Shown one piece after another: positions 50,701-63,777 of a DNA stretch of 64,000 nucleotides. The stretch spans positions 3,837,538-3,901,537 of the forward strand of contig NC_087084.1 of NCBI RefSeq assembly GCF_026151205.1, in the 5' to 3' direction. A model generated the notes under the pieces. The model was not told the DNA's origin. It made no database searches and saw nothing but the letters and a program-made list of their open reading frames with translations. This stretch comes from Bolinopsis microptera (taxonomy: Eukaryota > Ctenophora > Tentaculata > Lobata > Bolinopsidae). Every line of letters begins with the position of its first letter. Within the stretch, counting starts at the first letter, position 1. The position numbers and the translations under genes were made by a program.

Positions 50701-51080
50701 TTTTGGATCATTAAGCGGAGTTTAGAATAAAAGCAGATATTTATCGCATCTGCGAAAAATTAGAATCGAGGTTCTTTCATGGACTTTTACATACGGTGAC
50801 ACCAGTTTCGTGTTTATCTGAAGCAGGATATAATATGGACATAGGTTTTGAAGGTTTGCAACTAGACTTTCAATTTAAACAAAGACGAAACTAAATGCAG
50901 GTTTAAAATTACATACACTAAAATATGTATAATAATGCTATTCTATAAGTTTATTAATACAAAGTTATGGTTACCAATACCATATTTATTATAAAAACTT
51001 ATATCATAGGATGATTTTTAGATAAATAAAAACTACACACATTCACAACAAATTCAAATAGCTAAAGTAAGACCTCATCA

Positions 51081-51988
51081 ATGAGAGGAGTCCTAGTTCC
51101 AACTCTGATCATCCTCTGCCACCAACCAGACTGACGCAGACAGTGTAACGACGGCTGTGCTACTTTTCACCACGTGTTAAACAGGATGGCTCTTCTCAAA
51201 AACTTCCTGATAGGACTTAGTGAGCTATAGTTTAGGGTTTTTTGTTTGTTCTGCTCAGGGTGCAGAAATCCACATACTTCATAGGTCCAGGAGTTCCGAA
51301 CTTTAGGCAAAGTGCTAGGTTATGAGTACAACCTAGCACAACATAGTCCATGAATATGTGTTTTCAAATTGGATAAAAATCTTGTGTAATTTTTACATTA
51401 ATTAAATTTAGATTATAATTTTGATTTTCAGAAGCAATTTCGACAGCACCTTAGTAGATTGTGCGGAAGGACAATTGTGCATTTCAACTCCGGTAGTAAT
51501 CAACAGCTCTGGTCATGTAAATGACAAAACGGTAGTAGAGCAGCACAGTTACGTTTACGTACAGTGCTTGCATGTGATGCTAAAGATAGAACTGCGCCAA
51601 AAATCGGAGATAAAATCGTCCAGAAATGTACAATCGGCACGGGAAAAATATTTTATTAAAACAACCCAAAATGGTAAAATGAGTGACTTGGAAAGCAAAT
51701 GGAAGAATGGAGGAAAAAATGATGAGCTGGGCGCACAAATGGAAAAAAATATGAAACATCGTTAGTGGTTGGTTCAATCTTGGTGACAAATGGGGATAAA
51801 TAATTTCGTTTAAAAGAGACAGAAGATTGCAGCAAACCCGCAGCTATAGACCTGCCGACCAAAAAGCCGCCAACCTGCCGTCAAAGCAAAACCTGCAGAC
51901 GAAGAGAAAACGGCAGTTCAACCGCCAGCCTCAAATCACATTCACTGATTCTCGGAGATTGCAAGAGACATCGATCGAAAGAACCTAA
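51081..51988 (+). CDS. Gene B copy 5, clearest splice sites
   Basis: Exon 1 is 51081-51219, intron 51220-51258 (39 nt), exon 2 51259-51318, intron 51319-51431 (113 nt), and exon 3 starts at 51432. The TAA is at 51986-51988. Both introns have GT and AG ends. Small indels still break the frame in exons 1 and 3. One part of exon 3 is open for 114 codons, but in a mixed frame. Confidence 0.55.
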
Positions 51989-54900
51989 TCAAAGAACCGA
52001 AAACTAAACCACACTTAAGCAAAGTGAGAGGCAGTGACCCACATCCCAAATGTAAATAAATGTAAAAGAATGTAGAATATATCTATTATGGATAATTATT
52101 ATTACTTATAGTATATTATTATATACGTCTAGTACAGGGAGAACTTAGTGACCGGGACAATGTAAGCATAAGGAGTGATATTTAACACGCTCACACGGCT
52201 TGACTTCAACTTCACACCCGCCACCTGCTTGGTAATGGTAGAAGTTAATTTCAAGCTGCAGAATTAGCGGTGTTCCCCCCCACTCCACCCCCCCCTACTT
52301 AATGTTCAAACAAGCACTTTCCTTCTAGTTTACAACCGGGGGCGCCATATAGAGAGAATTCCTTGGATAGCTTGTCACGCACGTGACAGTCCACGAATAA
52401 CGTATTGAGCGCGTTGTACGGTTGATATATAGCGCGTGACATTGAGCAATCATGCATACCGATTACGCACCATATAAAGGCTAATAAAAAGCCTGCATCT
52501 AGCAGAGATATTTGCAAAGCAAATTACACATCCTATAAGGGCGTAATTAAGAGCGGGGAGTATGCAGTGGAGTGCAGGATTGAAATAGAGCGTGAAATTA
52601 TTGGGTGTAATTCGATGATTAGGGTAGCATACAAGAAAATGTTTCGTTCACTATGTTTGTTATATAAATTAACGTTTTGTTTTTAGAACAGTGTGTGAGG
52701 ACGCGTACAAATGGAAGTGCAGCTGATTTGCAGTTCAAAGGAAAGAATTGAGATTATGGCCGAACCGGCTGAAATCGTTGTTACGTTTGATAACTGCATC
52801 GATTACCTGATACCTAGCTAGTACCTTGGTATGAAGAGAAGTGGGAAAACCAACGAAAGTAAGACTAAGTTCCACGGAATCGGGTAATGCAGCCTACTAT
52901 GGGCATGAATATAAAGAGGCCTATGTTGCCACCCAGATCGGCAGTCCAATAACACATTTTCTGAAAATATCTAATGTTTCAACTTTTACATCGGGCACAG
53001 TCCTACAACACACTGGGAATGATAAAAATATAAAAAGATTGCGAGCGGCTGAATCACTCTACAGAGCATTATAAAGCAAAAATCTTTAAATTCACACTTT
53101 TGTATAATTTCCGACTTGCTATCTGCAAAATAATGTGATTTTTATATCCGTAACAATTAACGACACTGTTCGACAACCTGCGCTTTTTGATGCATAAACA
53201 CATTTTCCATTAAAATTATATCTCGCCGCGTTCGCCTATAAAAAATCCAAAATATTATAAAGACTTTATTGTTCAAAATGAAACAGGGGAATCATAACTT
53301 CATGATCGTTGCAACAAATAAGTCAAACTCATAACCACTTACAAACCATCAAAGACAATCAAAACACAAAAGAAATTCACTAAAGAAGGAGGAACGAGTA
53401 GCAGTGTAACATCCGGAAAGAGTTGACACGTTATTGGGGGGAGAGAGCTGGACCAAAACCAGAAATATTTAAAATTAAATAAGAGTGTATTTAATATATT
53501 TCTATTTCCAAGAGTTGTGTTTCAAATACATAACAGTATGATAGTAATAAACTGAATTGACGACATTAACCAAACTTTTCATCCTTCATAAAATCCAATA
53601 AAATTTGTAAAATTTCTCAATAGAAATGTAAACCTTGAGAACGTTTCGAGAGTAATGGAGACAATGATACTCAGTAAATATACTTTACAGCCTGACGGCA
53701 ATAACAGCGTCAACGTCAGAAACATTCTTTTTGATATCCGACATCCTGTCTCTTTCCTCATGTCAGTCAACCTGCATGTGAAACTATAAGCATGACGCAT
53801 ATCATGAATTGCTATGTAGACCAGTTAATGTTATAATACTACGTGAAAAAACGTGCCTGACAAAATTTCTCGAGATTACATTTAACTGGGGACCTCAGCT
53901 ATTTATGGTTCATAATCATGAATAGAGATTCGGCGGAAATGAACAGGCTGAGGCGCTGCCCAGTAAGGCTTAGCGCGCCCACTAAATTTAACACAACGCC
54001 GCGGTCTGTAAAACATGGAAAGATCGCGAAATATTAACTAACAACGTTAAGCGTTTATTATAAAATAATTTGGGAAGAAACATGGTTTGTAAATTTGGCT
54101 GATTAAATCATAATTTTATTGATACAATATACATCTACCCTTTCTTATTTTGTTATACGGTTATTGTTCTGATATCCACTGTTTTTTTGTCTTTTAAATA
54201 TTTTCACTGTTTAAATTAAGGTTTGTGTGTTTCATCTTTTTGCCAATGGATAAAACAGTATAAGCCTATTTTTAAGAGTTTAGACTTCCGTAGGGTTTGA
54301 AAAGCCACTAACTTATGTAGAATTTAACTTACTAACCATCTGAAACAAACGATTAAAAAAAATAAAAATTAGGTATCCTTAAGAGCAAAGACTCAGAGCA
54401 GAGAAACCATCATTCAGTATCATGTTTACTTAGTACGGACGTGCCTCAAGAACTACTTTTTTCCTGATTCGGTTGCATTTCAAAAACAACAGGACATTTG
54501 AAATAGCTAATTTTAAATAGTTAAATAAAAATTAAGCACTTTTGACGAGCTTGTAATCTCTGTTAAGTACCTATCAACCAGAACTATTCCATCCTGTACT
54601 TAGCCTGCGTGTGATCCGTATATTTACACTGCAGCAGCAGCCAACATGAAATTAACTAACATATTACACAGCGTCGAGCTTCTAGTTCATAATTATGGCA
54701 GTCTCATGTTACTAATCTTTTGGTCTTCAGGCACATGTGTATCATCTGTGACTACTTTAAATAAAATATCTATCATATATTAACATCCACAGAGGGAGCT
54801 AGAGAAAACTTAGCAAGTTTGCTCAAACCTCATAACTTGATAATATAAAGCGACTTACAAAGCTTCTTGTATAACAAGACTGCACTAGAAATTAAAGTTT

Positions 54901-55329
54901 ATTTGTGGTTAACTTGGAGCTAAGAAAGAGCACATTCAGATCATGTGGAGCACGTGTTAACTTTGTGATCAATTAATGCGTGTTTAGATAAAAGCAAGAT
55001 ATTTATCGCATCTGCGGAAAATTTAAGATCGAGTCTTTCATGACTTTACATAACGTGACCCCTGTTAAGTGTTTAACTAGCCAGGATTTTATAATGGACA
55101 AGGTTTGAGGTTGGCAACTAGACTTCAATTTAACAAGTCAAATCTAATTTGCAGGTGTTAAAATAAATTTCATCTACTAATATGTTTATGCTAATCATTA
55201 TTATTAATACTAAGTTATGGTTCCCAATACATAGTTATCAAAATAACTATATCATAGGTTAATATTTTAGATTAAATAAAAACCTCTCACATTTCACAAC
55301 TAATACAAATAGCGAAGTAAGACCTCATC

Positions 55330-56246
55330 ATGAGATGAGTCCTAGTCTACTCCTGATCTTCCTCTTGCCACCACCAGACTGACGCAGTCAAGTTGTAACG
55401 ACGCTGTGCACTATTTCACAACGTGGTAAAAACGGGATGCTCTTCTCAAAAACTTCCTGATGGATGTAGTGAGTAAATTTTTCAGTGGTTTTTTTTGTTT
55501 GTTGCTCAGGGAGCAGGAATGCCACATACTACATAGTCCCAGGGAGTTCCGAACTATTAGGCAAAGTTGCTAGGTTAATGGGAAACAAACCTAGCACAAC
55601 CAAGTCAATGATATTTGGGTTTCAAATTGATAAAAAATCTTGTGTTAATTTTACAGTTTAATTCAATTAGAATATAATTTATTGATTTTCAGAAGCAAGT
55701 TCGGGACAGCACCTGAGTAGAATGAGCGGAATGACAAGATTGCAATTTCAACTCCGGAGAATCTCAAGCTCTGGTCAGTGTAAATTACAAAACGGTAGAG
55801 AGGCAGCACAGTTACTATACGAACATGCTAGCATGAGGGGGATTCAAAGTAGACTGCAGCTAAAATCGTAGATAAAATCGTCCGAAATGTACAACCGGCA
55901 CGATTTTACAACACAATTTGGTAAAATGAGTGACTTTTGGAAAGCAAATGCAGAATGGAGGTAAAAATAATGAGCTGGCGCATCAAATGGAAAAAAAAAA
56001 AAACAGCGTTTTAGAGGTTTGGGTTCAATCTTTGGTGACAATTGGATCAATAATTTCGATAAAAGAGACGAAGATGCATCCAAACCAGCAGCTATAAGAA
56101 CCTGCCCGACAAAAATGCCGCTCAAACCTGCCGACAAAGGCTAACCAGCATGACTAAGAGGAAAACGGCCCGTTCAAACCGCCAGCCTCAAAATCACATT
56201 CACTGATACTCCGAGATTGCAAAGAGTCACGATCGAAAGAACCTAA
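55330..56246 (+). CDS. Gene B copy 6
   Basis: Start atgagatgagtcc, donor gtgagt, exon 3 acceptor gattttcag and TAA (56244-56246) are present. Many one-base changes occur in exon 3, and the segment around 55790-55860 is strongly altered. Confidence 0.5.
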
Positions 56247-59200
56247 ATCAAAGAAACGAAACTAAACCACGTACCAAAAGTGCAGAGGCCGTGACCCTCA
56301 GCCCCACATGAAATAAATGTTAATAAGAATGTAGAAAATATCTTTTATGTGATTATTAATATATTATATTATATTATATTATTTACGTCTAGTACAAGGA
56401 ATACATATGACCGTGACAATGAATCATAAGGATGATTAAAAACACGCGCACACAGCTGAACTTACAACTTCACCGCCACCTGCTTGGTAATGGTAGAAGT
56501 TAATTTTCAGCTGCAGAATTAGCGGTGTCCCCCCACTTAAGAACCAACTAGCTCTTTCCCTAGTTTACACCGGGGCCCATATTAGATAATTACCAAGGAT
56601 AGCTGTCACGTGACAGTCACGAGATATCGATTGAGGCGTATACTGTTGGATAAATAGCGCGTGACATTGAGCTATCATGCATACCCGATTAGCACCATAT
56701 CATGCGTACTTTAAAGCAGCATTAGCACTTGATAATTGCAAAGCTAATTCCACATCCATATTTAAGGCGTAATTAAGAGCAAGGGAGTTGCAGTGGATTG
56801 CAGGGAGTTTTAATAGCGTGAAATTGGTGGTAATTACGATGATTAGGGTTACATACAATAAATGATTCGTTCACTATTTTGGTTATAAAGTTAACTTTGG
56901 TTTTTAGGAACAGTGTGTGAGACGCGTACAAATGGAAGTGCACTGATTTGCAGTTCGCAGATGGATAAAAATTGAGATTAGGCCGAACGCTGAATCGATG
57001 TTAACGTTGAAAAACTGTCCCTCGATAACCCTGTTTAACCTACTTAGTAACTTGGTAGAGAGAGAGGTGGAAACCAGACGGAAAGAAAGACAAGTCTCGG
57101 GAAACGGGATGCAGCCTAACAATGGGCATGAATATATAGAGGGCCCAGTTTGCTCCCCAGATCGGCAGTCCTATAACACATATTCTGAAAATTTTCTACT
57201 TTTCCATTACTTATCAATCATCCAACGAACACCTGGGGAATGATAAAAAGATAAAAAGAAGCGACGTGCTGAATTCACTCTACAAGAGCATTTAAAAGCA
57301 ACAAATACTTAAATGCACACTTAGTAAAATTTCCGACTTGATACACAAAATAATGGTTTTTATCCGCAACAATTAACGACACTGATCGACAACACTATGG
57401 CGCTTTTGATCGCATAAACACATTTTTCCATTAAAATTTTATCTTCGCCGCGTTTCGCCTAATAAAATATCAAAAATATTATAAAGACTTTTATTGTTCA
57501 AAATGAAACAGGGGAATCATAAACTTCATGATCGTGCAACACATATGTCCAAATCTCATAACCACTAAAACAATCCAAAGACAATCAAAAACACTAAAGA
57601 ATATCACTAAAAAGGAGGAACTGTAGCAGTGACATCCGAAATAGTTTGACACGTTTTTTGGAGAAGCTGGTCCCAAAACCAGAAATATGTTAAATTTAAT
57701 AGAGTGTATTTAATAATATTTCTAATGTCCAAGAGTTGTGTTTCAAAACCTAACAGTGATAGTAATAAACTGAATGTGACGAAGCCTTTACCAAACTTTT
57801 CAGTCCTTTCATAAATTCCAATAAATATTGTAAAATTCCCTCAATAATATGTATAAACCCTTGAGACGTTTCAGGAGTATGGAGACAATGTACTCAGTAA
57901 ATATACTTTACAGCTCCTGAACCGTCAATAACAGCGTCAACGTCAGAAACATTCTTTTTGAATAATGACAATCCTGTCTCTTTCCCTTGCATCAACCGCA
58001 GTGAAACAATAAGCAACGGCATATCATGATTGCAAAGTGACCCATTTAATGTAATAATACGTACGTGTAAACGAGCCTGACAAAATTAGCCTCGAGTTTA
58101 CATTACCTGGGGACCTCAAGATGCTATTTTATGTTCATAATCCATGATAGAGATTCCGGCGGAATGACAGGCTGAGCGCTGCCCGTAAGGCTGAGCGCGG
58201 GCCCACTAAGAGTTTACACAACAACCGTGCGTCCTGTAACTTGGAAAATCGCGAAATCTTATACTAAAAACGTAAGCGTTTTTATAAATATTTTGTGAGA
58301 AGAAACATGTGGTTTGGTAAATTGGGCTGAAGTCAAGTCATAATTTTATTGTTACAAAATATTAACATCTACCTTTCGTTTGTTGTTATCATACGGTTTA
58401 TTGTTTTCTGATTCACAGTTTTTTTTGGTCTGTTAAATATTTCACTGTTAATATTAAGGTTTGTGTTTCACTTTATGCCATAGATATAACTGTATAAGCC
58501 TATTTTTAATAAAGTATAGACTTCCCGTAGGGTTTGAAAAAGCCACTATCTAGTAGAATTTTGAACTTACTAACATCTGAAAACATACGATAAAAAAAAA
58601 AAAATTTGTATCCTAAAGATCAAAGACTCAGAGCATAGAAACCTACATTTCAGTTTATCAGTATACTTTTAGTACTGACGTGCCTCAAGAACTACTAATC
58701 TCCTGATTCGGTTGCATTCAAAAACTACAGGACATATGAAATAGCTATTTTAATAGTTAATAAAAAAAAAAGAGCACTTTTGGACCGAGCTGTAATCTCT
58801 GTTAGAGTAGCCTATCAGACCAGAACTATATCAGTCTGTACTTAGCCGCGCGTATCGTAATTACACTGGCAGCAGCCTCAACATGAAATTACTAACATAT
58901 TTACACAGCGCGAGCCTTCTAGTTCATAATTATGGCAGTCTCATGTTTCTAATCTTTTGTGTCTTCAGGCTCAAGTGTATCCATTGACACTTTAAATATA
59001 ATAACTATCATATATTGAACATCACAGAGGGAGGCAGAAAAACTTAGCGAATTTGCACAAAAACTCATAACTTTTTGTTAATATTAAAGCTACTTACAAA
59101 CTTCTTTGAATAACAAGACAGCACAAATATTAATTTTATTGAGGTTAACTGAGCAAAGATTAGAGCTCATTCAGATCATGTTGGAGCATTGTGTAAACTT

Positions 59201-59577
59201 TTTGTGATCAGTTTAAGCGTGTTAGATAAAAGCAGATATTTAATCGCATTCTTCTGCGGAAAAATTAAGATCGAGTCCTTTCATTGTCATTAACATAACG
59301 GTTGACACCAGTTAGGTGGTTTATCGAGCAGATTATATATTATGGCAAGGATTTGAGTTGCAACTAGACTTCAATTTTACAAGTCAAATCCTAATTGCAG
59401 GTGATAAAATTACATTTTCTCTATAATATGTTTAAAGCTATTCTTTAAGTTATTAATACAAGTTTATGTTACCAATACCAAAGTTATTATAATAATTCAT
59501 ATATCATAGGTTGATTATTAGATTAAATAAAAACTCTCACATTACAACAACTATTCAAATAGCGAATAAGACCTCAT

Positions 59578-60487
59578 CAAGAAGGAGTCCTAGTTCTACT
59601 CCTGATCGTCCTCTGCCACCACCAACTGACGCAGTCCAAGTGGTAACGACGGCAGTGCTACTTATTTTCACAACGTGGTTCAACAGGAAGGATGGCTCTT
59701 CTCAAAAACTTCCTGATGGACTTAGTGAGTAAAGTTTAGGGTTTTTTTGTTTTGTTTTGCTCAGGAGCAGGAATGCCACATACTTCATAGGTCCAGGAGA
59801 TCCGAACTTTAGGCAAAGAGCTAAGGTATGTGGAGCAACCTAGCACAACCAGTCAATGAGATTTGGATTTCAAATGGATAAAAAATCTTGTGTTAATTTT
59901 ACAGTAATAAAAAAAGAATAATTTTTTGATTTTCAGAAGCATGTTTCGACAGCACCTTAGTAGATTGTGCAGAAGGACAAGAGTCAATTCAACTCCGTTA
60001 GGATTCTCAGCTCTGGTACATGTAAAAGACAAAACGGTAGGAGAGCCAGCACAGATACGTTACGTACAGTTGCTTGCAGTGGGATGCTAAAGTAGACTGC
60101 GCAAAAATCGGAGATAAAAATCGACGAAATTACAACGGCCACGGATTTTACACACAATTTGGTAAAATTGAGTGACTTTGGAAACAAAAGGAAGAATGGG
60201 AGGGTAAAAATTAATGAGCTGGCGCACCACAAGGAAAAAAATAAGAAAACAGCTGTTTAGTGGTTTTTGGGTCAATCCTTGGTGACAATTGGATAAATAA
60301 TTTTCGTTAAAAGAGACGAAGATGCAGCCAAACAATGCACTATATAACCTGCCGACAAAAAAGCGACTCAACCAGCCGCGTCAAACTAAACCTCAGACGA
60401 AGATGAAAACGGCAGTCCAACCGCCACCTCAATCACATTTCACTGATTCTCTGGAATTGCAAAGAGTCAACGATCGAAAGAACCAAT
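59578..60487 (+). CDS. Gene B copy 7, start and stop codons altered
   Basis: The consensus ATG reads aag here and the terminal TAA has lost a T (agaaccaatc), but the three-exon structure, donor gtgagt and acceptor gattttcag are retained. The indel load is like that of the other copies. Confidence 0.5.
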
Positions 60488-63400
60488 CAAAGAAACGAAA
60501 CTAAACTCACGTACCAAAAGTGCATGAGGCATTGACCCACAGCCCACATGAAATAAATTTTAAAAGAATGGAAGAATATATCTTTTAAGGTTAATAATAT
60601 TATTATAGTTAAATAAAATTATTACGTCTAGTACAGTGAGTATCTTAGTGACCGGGACAAGTACATAAGGAGTGATTTCACACGCTCACACAGCTGACAT
60701 TCAACTTCACCGCCACCCGGCATGGGTAATGGAAGAAGTTAATATTCAGCTGTTCAAATTAGCGGTTCCCCCCTACATAAAGTATCAAACTAGCTCATTC
60801 CTATTTTACACCGGGGCGCCATATAGATAATTTCCTTGGATATGACACGTGACGTCACGAATACGATTGAGCGCGTTTAACAGGTTGGATAAATAGCGCG
60901 TGGACATATGAGCTATCATGCCGACCCGATTACGCACCATAAAAGGCGTAATTAAAAGCGCCCATCTAGCACGTGATATTTGCAAAGCTAATTACAACAT
61001 CCAATAAGGCGTATTTCCGAGCAGGGATTTGCAGTGGAGTCAGGATTAGTAAAGCGTGAATTGGTGGTAATTAATCGATATAAGGGGTACAAACAAGAAA
61101 ATGTTTCGTTCACAATGTTGGTATAAAGTGTACTTGGGTTTTTAGAACATGTGATGAGGACGCGTACAAATTGAAGTGCACTGATTTCAGTTCAGATGGT
61201 AAGAATTGAGATTATGCCTGAACCGGCTGAAATTCGTTGTACTGTTGAAAACTGTCCTGATTACCTTGTTACCTAGCAAGTAACATGGTATAATAGAGAG
61301 TGGAAACCAGACGAAATAAGACGAGTCTCGGAATCGGGGATGCAGCTACAATGGGCAATGAATAAAAAGAGGTCCCTAGGTTGCTCCCCAGATCGGCAGT
61401 CCAATAACACAAATTCTGAAAATTTCTCAATTTTCATACTTACATCAGTCCTACGAACACATGGGGAAGATAAAAAGGATAAAAAGATGCGAGCGGGCTG
61501 AATCACTCAACAGAGCATTTAAAGCAAAATCTTTACAAGCTCACTTTTGTTACTAAATTCCGAATTGAAATCTCAAATACTGGTTTTATTCCGTACAATT
61601 AACGACACTGTCGACAACATGGCCTTTTGATCAAAAAACACAATTTTCCATTAAAAGTTTTTATCTCGCCGCGTTCGCCTATAAAAATTTCAAAAATAAT
61701 ATAAAGACATATTATGTTCAAAATGAAACAGGGGAAATCATAACATCAAGATCGTGCAACAATATGTCAAAACTCATAACCAATAAATACAATCAAAGAA
61801 AACAAAACACTAAAGAAATTCACTAAAAAGGAGGAACGTGATAGCAGTTGCATCCGGAAAGAGTTGACACGTATTTGAAGAGCTGGTCCAAACCTGAAAT
61901 AATTAAATTTAATATAGTGTATTTAAGAATATTTCTATTGTCCAAGAGTTGTGTTTTCAAATACATAACAGTTGATAGTAATAAACTAATTGACGAAGCT
62001 TTACCAAACTTTTCAGACCTTCAAACATAATAATTCCAATAAATTTTGTAAATTCTCAATAAATTTGTATAACCTTGAGACGTTTTCAGGATAATGAGAC
62101 AATGTACTCATTATAGACTTTACAGCCTAGACCGCAATAACAGCGTCCCACGTCAGAAACATTCTTTTTTGAATATCGACAATCCTGTCTCTTTCCTCAA
62201 TGCAGTCAACCTGCACCGTTGAAACTATAAGCATGACGCATATCATATTGAATGTTGACCATTTAATGTTTATATAACGTACGTGTAAACGAAGCCTGAC
62301 AAAAATGCTCGAGTTTACATTACCTGGGGACCACAGGCTAATTTTATTTCATAATCATGATAAGATTCGCTGAATGACAGTCTGACGGCGGCCCAGTAAG
62401 TGCTGAGCGCGGCCCACTAAGATTTTAACATTACAACCGCGGTTCTGTAAACTTTGAAAGATCGCGAAATATTATACTAAAAACGTACCGTTTTTTAAAT
62501 AAAATATTTTGGAAAGAAACATGGTTTGGTAAATTGGGCTGATGTAAATCTATAATTATATTGTTACAAAAATTACATCAACCTATCGTTTGGTTGTTAT
62601 ACGGTTAGTGTTTCTGAATCACTGTTTTTGTCTGGTTTTAAAAATAATTCACTGTTTTAACTTAAGGTTGGTGTTTCACTTTTTGCCAATGATAAACTTG
62701 TATAAGCCTATTTTTAAAAGATTTTTAGAGACTTCCGTAGGTTGAAAAGCCACTACTTGTGAATTTTTGAACTTACTAACATCTGAAACATACGATTAAA
62801 AAAAAAAAAATTTGTATCCCATAATAGCAAAGACTCAAGCAAGAAACCTTCATTTCAGTTAACATGTTTACATTTTAGTACGTGACGTGCCTCAAGAACG
62901 CCTTTTTCCTGATTCGGTTGCATATCAAAAACTACAGACATTTGAAATAGCATTTTTAATAGTTAATAAAAATAAGCACTTTTGACGAGGCTGTAATCTC
63001 TGTTTAGAGTAGCCTAGCAAACCAGAACTTATCAGTCTGTTACTTAGCCGCTTGTGATCGTAATTAACACTGCATCAGCCATCAAACATGAATTACAAAC
63101 AGTAAAACACAGCGCGAGCCTCTAGTTCATTTATGGCAGTATATCAGTTACTAATCTTTTGTGTCTCATGCTCATGTGTATATCATGTGACCTACTTAAA
63201 TATAATATCTATCATAATTAACATCACAGAGGAGCTAAGAAAACTTAGCAAGTTTGCTCAAACTCATAACATTTGTTAAATCTAAAGCGACTTACAACGC
63301 TTCTTGTATAAACAAGGTCTGTCACTAATTATTAATTTATTAGTGGTATAACTTGGAGCTAAGATTAGAGCTCATTCAGATCATGTTGGAGCATTGGTGT

Positions 63401-63680
63401 TAACATTTTTGTGATCATTTATGCGTGTTTCAGATAAAAGCATATATTTTTATCGCATCTGCGGAAAAATTAAGATCTAGTCTTTACATGGTCTTTTACA
63501 TATCGGTGACACCTGTTTAGTGTTTATCTGAGCAGGATTTTATTATGGACATAGGTTTGAGTTGCAACAGACTTCAAATTTACAAGTCAAAAACAATGCA
63601 GGTGTTAAAATTACAGTTCACTATAATATGATTATCAATACTTAGTTATTAATACAAAGATTTCTGGTTACCAATACCAT

Positions 63681-63696
63681 AGTTATTATAATAACT
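63681..63696. promoter_or_regulatory. 16-bp palindrome upstream of gene B
   Basis: Agttattataataact is a perfect palindrome about 80 nt upstream of the gene B start in B8. It is recognisable at the same place in the other units. It is preceded by a partial inverted repeat, tatggttaccaataccata. A TATA-like aaataaaa follows about 30 nt downstream. Inferred promoter element. Confidence 0.35.
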
Positions 63697-63777
63697 TATA
63701 TTCATAGGTTATGATTTTTAGATTAAATAAAAACTCTCACATTTCACAACTAATTCAAATGCGAAGTAATACCACAT

